From positions 5,580,001 to 5,644,000 of the forward strand of contig NZ_PHUG01000001.1 in assembly GCF_002813325.1 (NCBI RefSeq): a stretch of DNA of 64,000 bases, given 5' to 3'. The position numbers and the translations under genes were made by a program. The stretch's first letter is position 1, and every line of letters starts with the position of its first letter. This document shows, piece after piece, positions 59,007 to 64,000 of this stretch. The DNA comes from Janthinobacterium sp. 64. Lineage in GTDB: Bacteria; Pseudomonadota; Gammaproteobacteria; Burkholderiales; Burkholderiaceae_D. The notes beneath the pieces were generated by a model. That model ran no database searches. It was not told the DNA's origin and worked only from the letters and a program-made list of their open reading frames with translations.

Positions 59007-60371
59007 TTATTTGGAAATGCGCAGGATGGCCGAGGCGAGGCGCGTAAAGCAGGGGCTCAGGTCGCTCTCCGTGGCGGCATAGCAGTACAGGCCCACGGGT
59101 TCGGCCGGCTTGCGGCAGCGCAATGGCGCATCGGCCGTATTGGCCATGCAGCGCAGCAAGTCTTCGCCCACCTCGTTGTCCGGGCCTTCCTTGGCCTTCA
59201 GTCCCGCGCCCATGCCCAGGGTAAATATGTAGGTGTTTTCCAGGCGCGACTTGCTTGCCATCGCTTCGGGCAAGTTGCGCGCTGCACGGTGCACATTGTC
59301 GTATTGGAGCGTGCGTGTGGAAATGTCTGCCGTCACCTTGCGCGGCGTATTGGTCAAGATGGGAAATTCCCCTGGCGCCGCGGCATCGGCCTGGGCCTTG
59401 GTTTGGTGGGCGTTATACCAGGCAGGCAGCTTGTTGATCAGGCTAGCCGCGCACGAGTTGGTGGGGGGAAGACTTTGCGAGGCAGCATCAATGCGATACA
59501 GCCCGCTCGTTGCCCTGCCGCTGGAGGGCAGCGTGGCCGAGACGGCCAGCGCCCCGGCCTCCGTGCAGTTGCCGCTGGTGGCGGGGAAAAAATACGAGGA
59601 CAAGGCAGTGGGCGCACCGTCGGAAAAGAAGACGATGACGCGCAGGCTGGAGCGGTCGGACTGGCTGATGCCATTGAGCTGTTCGCGTGCCCGCCACATG
59701 CCTTCCGAGTAATTCGTGTTGCCACTAAAAGCGTAGTTGTCGATCGCAGTGCTCGCTTGCGTGCGGTTGAAGCCCCGGTCGAGCTTCTTGATCGGCAGGT
59801 CGATGACGTTGCCGCTGGAAAAATGCAGCAAGCCGATCCGGTCCACGGTGGAATTGAATTTATTCAGGAATGACTTGCCTGCGGCCCGTACGGCGGCCGC
59901 ATTGCTGGACAGCGACCCCGACGTATCCATGACCAGCACCATGTCGAGGTCCTTGCGGATGGTTTGCGCGGCAGCTGCCACGTTCAGGGTCTTGAAGCCG
60001 AGTATGCCCATCAGCGAGACGGGCATCGAGGCGGTGGCCGAGACGTCGATGGTGACGGTGCCCCTGTCGAAAACCACGCCGACGGGATTGAGTACGGGCG
60101 TGGAGAGCAGGAATTTGTCGGGATAGTTGATGTCAAAAAATTCCTTGGCCGATTGGCGCGCGTTGTTCGCCTGCGCCGCCTGTGTATCGCCCAAGGTCAC
60201 GCCGCGCGCCGCCGCCAGGCTGGCCGAGTCGACGGCCGCATTGAGCTTGGCCTTGACGAAGTAGCCGAGCGCCGAATCGATGGCCAGGCCCGCCGAAGCG
60301 ATCAGCACGACGGCCGATAGCGCCACCATGATCAGCACTTGGCCGCTTTGCCGCTTGTGTGGAATGCGCAT
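59007..60371 (-). CDS. TadG-like protein with von Willebrand A domain
   Basis: A 454-residue protein. It starts with a Tad-type prepilin-like N-terminus (GQVLIMVALSAVVLIASAGLAIDSALGYFVKAKLNAAVDSASLAAA). A von Willebrand A domain follows (about 140-440) with MIDAS motif DTSGS and downstream Ser/Thr and Asp residues. The C-terminal part has several cysteines (LLRCMANTADAPLRCRKPAEPVGLYCYAA). TadG-type proteins help assemble Flp/Tad pili or act as their minor subunits. Its start overlaps the upstream TadE-like stop by one base. No tadA, tadB or tadC lies in the window. Confidence 0.85.
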   Translation of the reverse strand: MRIPHKRQSGQVLIMVALSAVVLIASAGLAIDSALGYFVKAKLNAAVDSASLAAARGVTLGDTQAAQANNARQSAKEFFDINYPDKFLLSTPVLNPVGVVFDRGTVTIDVSATASMPVSLMGILGFKTLNVAAAAQTIRKDLDMVLVMDTSGSLSSNAAAVRAAGKSFLNKFNSTVDRIGLLHFSSGNVIDLPIKKLDRGFNRTQASTAIDNYAFSGNTNYSEGMWRAREQLNGISQSDRSSLRVIVFFSDGAPTALSSYFFPATSGNCTEAGALAVSATLPSSGRATSGLYRIDAASQSLPPTNSCAASLINKLPAWYNAHQTKAQADAAAPGEFPILTNTPRKVTADISTRTLQYDNVHRAARNLPEAMASKSRLENTYIFTLGMGAGLKAKEGPDNEVGEDLLRCMANTADAPLRCRKPAEPVGLYCYAATESDLSPCFTRLASAILRISK

Positions 60372-60988
60372 CAGAATACCGTCATTGAATTAAGGTTGGG
60401 ACCGAGGACAGGCGTCGTGCTGTTGCCAATTTTCAATGTGCCGAACAGCATGTCGAAATTATAGAAAGTCTCCACGGCATAAATCAGTTCGCCGTCGGAC
60501 AACTGGCCCGACATCAGTGACACTGTGGGGGCACTGTCGGCCTTGGCGATATTGGTGCACGTGCCATTGCTCCAGCTGCCGCATTGTTTCCACACCTGGC
60601 TGGCGGGCAGGTAGCCGCTGGCCTTCGCGCCGGCGTCCCAGCGGTACTGTTCCAGCACGATATTGCGCAAGCCGCTCTTCGCCGTGTAGCCCATGATCTT
60701 GGTGATATAGATCATGCCGCGCTTGTTCATGTCCAGCGGCGGTGTGCTGGCGGCCAGCGCATTCATGATGGTCTGGCCCGAACCGCTCAGGTCGGTGGTC
60801 GAGCGCGAGGCCAGGTTGGCGCCTTCGCGGCTGATGTTGAGCAGGATGATCTTGGCCTGGATGGCGCGCGACAGGTCGACCACCATGAACAGCAGCACGG
60901 CCAGCAGTGGCAGCACGATGGCAAATTCCACCGCGGCGATGCCGCGCGCGGCACGGCGTAGCAGAGGGAGCGAGCGGCGGCGCATCAT
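60371..60988 (-). CDS. TadE/TadF-like pseudopilin
   Basis: A 205-residue protein. The N-terminal segment RRAARGIAAVEFAIVLPLLAVLLFMVVDLSRA has the TadE pattern of a G-x4-E-F prepilin-like start inside a membrane helix, and the remainder is periplasmic with one Cys pair (KQCGSWSNGTC). It overlaps the previous gene by four bases (ATGA) and the next by one. It should act as a minor pilin or pilus-assembly pseudopilin together with its two neighbours. Confidence 0.85.
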   Translation of the reverse strand: MMRRRSLPLLRRAARGIAAVEFAIVLPLLAVLLFMVVDLSRAIQAKIILLNISREGANLASRSTTDLSGSGQTIMNALAASTPPLDMNKRGMIYITKIMGYTAKSGLRNIVLEQYRWDAGAKASGYLPASQVWKQCGSWSNGTCTNIAKADSAPTVSLMSGQLSDGELIYAVETFYNFDMLFGTLKIGNSTTPVLGPNLNSMTVF

Positions 60989-61476
60989 AGGCCGCCAAAG
61001 CTTTCATTGCGCATGGTGGCGGCGACGATGTTGGACGATTTGCCGTCCTTGTAGAAGGCGGCCATCATCGGCGTGGCGAATTTCCAGTTGTATGCGACGG
61101 AGATGACGACGATATCGCCGCTGTTGCCGAACATGCCGGTGCTGGTGCCGCTCACGCCGTTCACCGTGATGACGGGATTGACCTTGTCGTAGATGCCCAT
61201 CGAACTTTCCTTCATTTTTTGAATGACGGCCTGGTAGCGCTGCTGGTTGCTGCTGGCGGGATCGAGATCCTTGTTGCCCGTCACGGCATAGCGCGCGCCT
61301 TCGCGTACCGCATGCTGCATGGTGAGATTGGCGAAATACGCCATGCTCACCTCGATGATGCCTATCATGAGCAGCAGGAAGGCTGGTGCGATGATGGCGA
61401 ACTCGACGATGGCGGAGCCGCATTGCCTGAATCTGCCTTGCGGGGACCGGAAGGGTGTGGCCTGGTTGAGCATCAT
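60985..61476 (-). CDS. TadE-like pseudopilin
   Basis: A 163-residue protein. After a short basic lead (FRSPQGRFRQ) comes CGSAIVEFAIIAPAFLLLMIGIIEVSMAYF, the TadE prepilin-like helix, followed by a periplasmic domain with ATGRRARYAVTG-type and YDKVNPVITVNG segments. The start at 61476 is preceded by a weak GGA site, and a longer frame to 61536 is possible. It is the first of three overlapping Tad genes and so the likely start of their transcript. Confidence 0.83.
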   Translation of the reverse strand: MMLNQATPFRSPQGRFRQCGSAIVEFAIIAPAFLLLMIGIIEVSMAYFANLTMQHAVREGARYAVTGNKDLDPASSNQQRYQAVIQKMKESSMGIYDKVNPVITVNGVSGTSTGMFGNSGDIVVISVAYNWKFATPMMAAFYKDGKSSNIVAATMRNESFGGL

Positions 61477-61722
61477 GTCTGGTATCCGTATCAAGGCTCG
61501 CGCCGGCATCGGTGTGATGGTGGGCCTGTTGCCCATGGAGCGGGCTTTATTGTATCTCGCTTCGAGTGCGCAAGGTTGGCACTAAAATGCATATAAATCA
61601 AGTTTCTTGCAATAAATGTAGTTAATTGTTTACTCCATACCCCTGAGTAACGTTCCTGAGAGTAAGATGCGGAGGCTTAAGAAATTAAAAAATAATTAAC
61701 CATTTTCCTGGCGATCGAGCCG

Positions 61723-63450
61723 ATGGTATTTTTGAAAAGTGAATACATAAGCATGCTGCAACAGCAACAACTGCACGAGGAACCACATGCCGATACGGCA
61801 TTGCCAATGGTTGATCATGCAGATTTGATCATGATCTCTGGCATGCGCCTGCTGCTGTCGGTGACGGCCTTATTAACGCTGATCATCAACCCGGGCAAGC
61901 TGGGTGTGCCGAATCAGCTGGCCTGGCTGATCCTGTGTTCGTATGTGCTGCATAGCGCAGTGCTGTTTGTTTTTCTTTATTTCAAGCATCCGGTGGTGCA
62001 TGGCAAGCTGATATCCTGGCTCGACGTGCTGTGGTGCGGGCTGATCGTGTATGGCACCGGGGGCGCCGATAGCTATTTTTTCCCCTTCTTTTTCTTCGTC
62101 ATCCTGGCGGCGTCGTTTCAGCGCGGACTCGATGAAGGCGCGCGCATCACGCTTGCCTCCTGTGTTCTGCTGGTGCTGGCATCGGTGGCATCGACCCCTG
62201 AGCTGATCATTTCGCACCTGTTGCTGCGCACGACCTTTGTCATGGCGCTTGGCTACATGATTGCGTACTGGGGCGGCCTGGGGCTGTTGCAGAAGCGCCG
62301 CCTGGCGTTGTTGCGCGAGGTCAGCCAGCAATCGAATCCCCGCTTTGGCGTCGACCACACGGTGGCGTCGGTCTTGCAGAAAGCGCGAGTTTTTTTTGAT
62401 GCCAGCAGCTGTATCCTCGTCATGCGCGAGGGCGATGCGGCGCAGTGGCAGTTGCGTACGGCGCTAGAAGAGAGAGGCGGACACGCGGGGCGTGTCAGCC
62501 AGCTGAGCGAAGCCGCGGTGGCGCCGCTGATGGTGTTCGATGCCAGCCAGAGCGTGCTGTACGCGCCGTCGTTGCGCACGCGCCTGGGGCTGGCGAGCGT
62601 GCTCACGGGAGTCGAACGCGGCAGTGTGAAGTGGCAGCGGATCGATGCGGATGGGCCGCAGGGCACGGCGCTGGCCGAACTGCTCGATGCGCGCTCCTTC
62701 ATCAGCGTGCCCCTTCCTTTGCATAAGGGACTGGGCCGCATCTACGTGATCTCCGCGAAGAACCGGCTGACCCGGGCCGACGCCAGATTCCTGCTGCATA
62801 TCGTGGCGCAAGTGTTCCCCCTGATTGAAAACATTGCCATTCTCGACAAGCTGGCCTCCGGTGCGGCGTTCCGCGAGCGGCAAAAGATTGCGCGCGACTT
62901 GCACGATTCGACCATCCAGCCGTATATCGGCCTGCGCCATGGCATGAGTGCCTTGCGCGCCAAGGTGGCCGCCGACAGCCCCTTGCTGGCCGATCTCGAC
63001 AAGCTGATCGACATGAGTGGCCAGGTGATTGACGACCTGCGCCGGATGGCGCAGACGGTGCGCGGCGGCGCGGCGCGGGAGCAGGTGACCTTGCTGGTGG
63101 CGCTGCGGCGCCAGGCGGAACAGCTGAAGAAGTTTTTTGGCATCACGATCGAGATCGTCTCGGACAGCGCGTTTGATCTCAGCGACCGGCTGGCAGCCGA
63201 AGTGTTTCAGATAGTCAATGAAGGCATGAGCAATATCCGCAAGCACACCACTGCCCGCGAGGGCCGCGTGACACTCGTTTGCGATGCGCATGCCTTGTCG
63301 ATCTCGATAGAGAATGCGGGCGAAACGTCGTCCCGTGTCGAGTTCATGCCTGCCTCCATTGCTGAACGCGCCATGGCGCTGGGCGGCCGGGTGCAGGTCA
63401 GCCAGGGCGCTGATGGTGCCACCGCCGTGCATATTGAAATTCCAGTCTGA
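61723..63450 (+). CDS. sensor histidine kinase, NarX/HisKA_3 type
   Basis: A 575-residue kinase. Five or six N-terminal membrane helices (about 40-180) carry no large periplasmic loop, so it probably senses a membrane or intracellular signal. A GAF-like region follows (about 200-370). The dimerisation helix holds the phospho-acceptor His in FRERQKIARDLHDSTIQPYIG (HisKA_3), and the ATPase domain is weakly conserved (VNEGMSNIRKHTTAREG). I use the ATG at 61723; 61753 is a possible alternative. It is 39 bp upstream of a NarL-type regulator gene and forms a pair with it. Confidence 0.88.
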   Translation: MVFLKSEYISMLQQQQLHEEPHADTALPMVDHADLIMISGMRLLLSVTALLTLIINPGKLGVPNQLAWLILCSYVLHSAVLFVFLYFKHPVVHGKLISWLDVLWCGLIVYGTGGADSYFFPFFFFVILAASFQRGLDEGARITLASCVLLVLASVASTPELIISHLLLRTTFVMALGYMIAYWGGLGLLQKRRLALLREVSQQSNPRFGVDHTVASVLQKARVFFDASSCILVMREGDAAQWQLRTALEERGGHAGRVSQLSEAAVAPLMVFDASQSVLYAPSLRTRLGLASVLTGVERGSVKWQRIDADGPQGTALAELLDARSFISVPLPLHKGLGRIYVISAKNRLTRADARFLLHIVAQVFPLIENIAILDKLASGAAFRERQKIARDLHDSTIQPYIGLRHGMSALRAKVAADSPLLADLDKLIDMSGQVIDDLRRMAQTVRGGAAREQVTLLVALRRQAEQLKKFFGITIEIVSDSAFDLSDRLAAEVFQIVNEGMSNIRKHTTAREGRVTLVCDAHALSISIENAGETSSRVEFMPASIAERAMALGGRVQVSQGADGATAVHIEIPV

Positions 63451-63489
63451 CGGCAAGAGCGTCACGGCTGACCCGTTAAAGGCCATCGT

Positions 63490-64000
63490 ATGTCAAGTCT
63501 GCATCCCATCCGCGTCATGCTGGTTGATGATCATAAAACCATGTTGTGGGGACTGGAAAAACTGCTGGAAGAGGCGCAGCCGGCGATGCAGGTGGTCGCC
63601 AGCACCAGTACGATAGGCGGCGCGCTGGAGCTTGCCGAGAGCTTGCGCCCCGATATTGTCGTGCTGGACGTGGACCTCGCCGGCGTGTGTTCCGTCGATT
63701 TCATCCCCGCGCTGTTGGCCAATGGCGTCACGCGGGCGGTGATGTTCAGCGGCACGCGCGACCAGGAGGTGCTGGGCCGCGCCGTGCGCAGCGGCGCGCG
63801 CGGCGTGATCGGCAAGGAGGCGGTGGCGGAGCAGGTGATCGATACCATTGCCAGGGTACACCGGGGCGAATTGTGCCTGGACCAGGCTTTGCTGGGCAGT
63901 TTGCTGGGAGCACTGATCAAGCCGGCGCCAGCGCCGGCGCCGCCCGATCCCGAAATGGCGCGCATTGCCCAGTTGACCCTCAAGGAACGCAAGATAGTCG
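63490..64000 (+). CDS. NarL/FixJ-type response regulator (partial, runs off the window)
   Basis: At least 170 residues are visible from the ATG at 63490. The receiver domain (about 6-125) has VMLVDDHKTMLWGL, the phospho-acceptor Asp in VLDVDLAG and the GARGVIGKEA Lys. An Ala/Pro-rich linker (PAPAPAPPDP) follows, and then the start of a LuxR helix-turn-helix (LTLKERKIV). The end lies beyond the window. It is paired with the kinase 39 bp upstream. Confidence 0.88.
   Translation, partial: MSSLHPIRVMLVDDHKTMLWGLEKLLEEAQPAMQVVASTSTIGGALELAESLRPDIVVLDVDLAGVCSVDFIPALLANGVTRAVMFSGTRDQEVLGRAVRSGARGVIGKEAVAEQVIDTIARVHRGELCLDQALLGSLLGALIKPAPAPAPPDPEMARIAQLTLKERKIV

Noticed and set aside
61577..61592. 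A sigma-54-like sequence (TGGCAC then TGCAT) upstream of the NarX-like kinase gene
   Set aside because: The GG to GC spacing is 9, not the required 10, so it should not work as a sigma-54 promoter.
1..64000. tRNA or rRNA genes, CRISPR arrays, insertion sequences and prophage
   Set aside because: I found no cloverleaf-like gene, repeat-spacer array, transposase or phage structural gene when reading both strands by eye. A covariance search could still reveal small RNAs.

Overview
The window is a GC-rich piece of a Gram-negative chromosome. The gene families point to a betaproteobacterium of the Burkholderiales, most likely Oxalobacteraceae (Janthinobacterium/Massilia-like): many glycine-zipper and OmpA-type envelope lipoproteins, DUF883/YqjE-type stress genes, an acetoacetyl-CoA reductase for polyhydroxybutyrate, an AI-2E/PerM transporter, a type VI secretion lipase with its adaptor, an M56/M23 metallopeptidase and Tad pseudopilins. 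This placement is an inference from family content; no rRNA marker is present. I saw no tRNA, rRNA, CRISPR array, prophage or insertion sequence.

Layout. 1-13 kb is an envelope/general-stress region: two OmpA-domain lipoproteins, three glycine-zipper proteins, small membrane proteins, a Crp/Fnr-type regulator, an AsmA protein, a bacterioferritin-like protein, a DUF883/YqjE/YqjK-like trio, a patatin phospholipase and a BON lipoprotein. 13-24.6 kb holds a PerM-type transporter, a YihY/BrkB protein, an OmpA porin-like protein with proline linkers, and the alpha-2-macroglobulin/pbpC pair. 24.6-29.8 kb is a Tle3 lipase/Tla3 adaptor module. 29.9-31.7 kb holds small secreted or membrane proteins. 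31.8-37.8 kb is an ABC importer operon ending in a DctB/DctD-like two-component pair. 38-44.8 kb holds a winged-helix-like protein, MtfA, a polar amino-acid ABC importer and a glycine-zipper protein. 44.8-51.5 kb holds Usp, PhaB, a DksA-type zinc finger, a VOC protein, hydroxypyruvate isomerase and RhlE. 51.9-56 kb is a BlaI repressor, M56/M23 metallopeptidase and TonB receptor cluster. 56.4-59 kb holds an isochorismatase-like hydrolase and an amidohydrolase. 59-61.5 kb encodes three Tad proteins. A NarX/NarL-like pair runs off the right end.

Regulation is the most interesting part. An inverted repeat (consensus YGTRCG-N4-CGYACR) recurs eight times in intergenic DNA, always near glycine-zipper, DUF4398/OmpA or small-membrane-protein genes. 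At several copies a -10-like hexamer sits exactly where a class II Crp/Fnr promoter would place it, and a Crp/Fnr-family gene lies among them. The ABC importer operon has a good sigma-54 promoter and an upstream palindrome, and its last genes encode a sigma-54 activator and its kinase. The BlaI gene has a 34-bp imperfect palindrome over its own promoter.

A separate surprise is a roughly 120-bp repeat present three times. It folds as one long imperfect hairpin, begins at the stop codon of a gene each time, always runs in that gene's direction, and keeps its pairing while its bases change.
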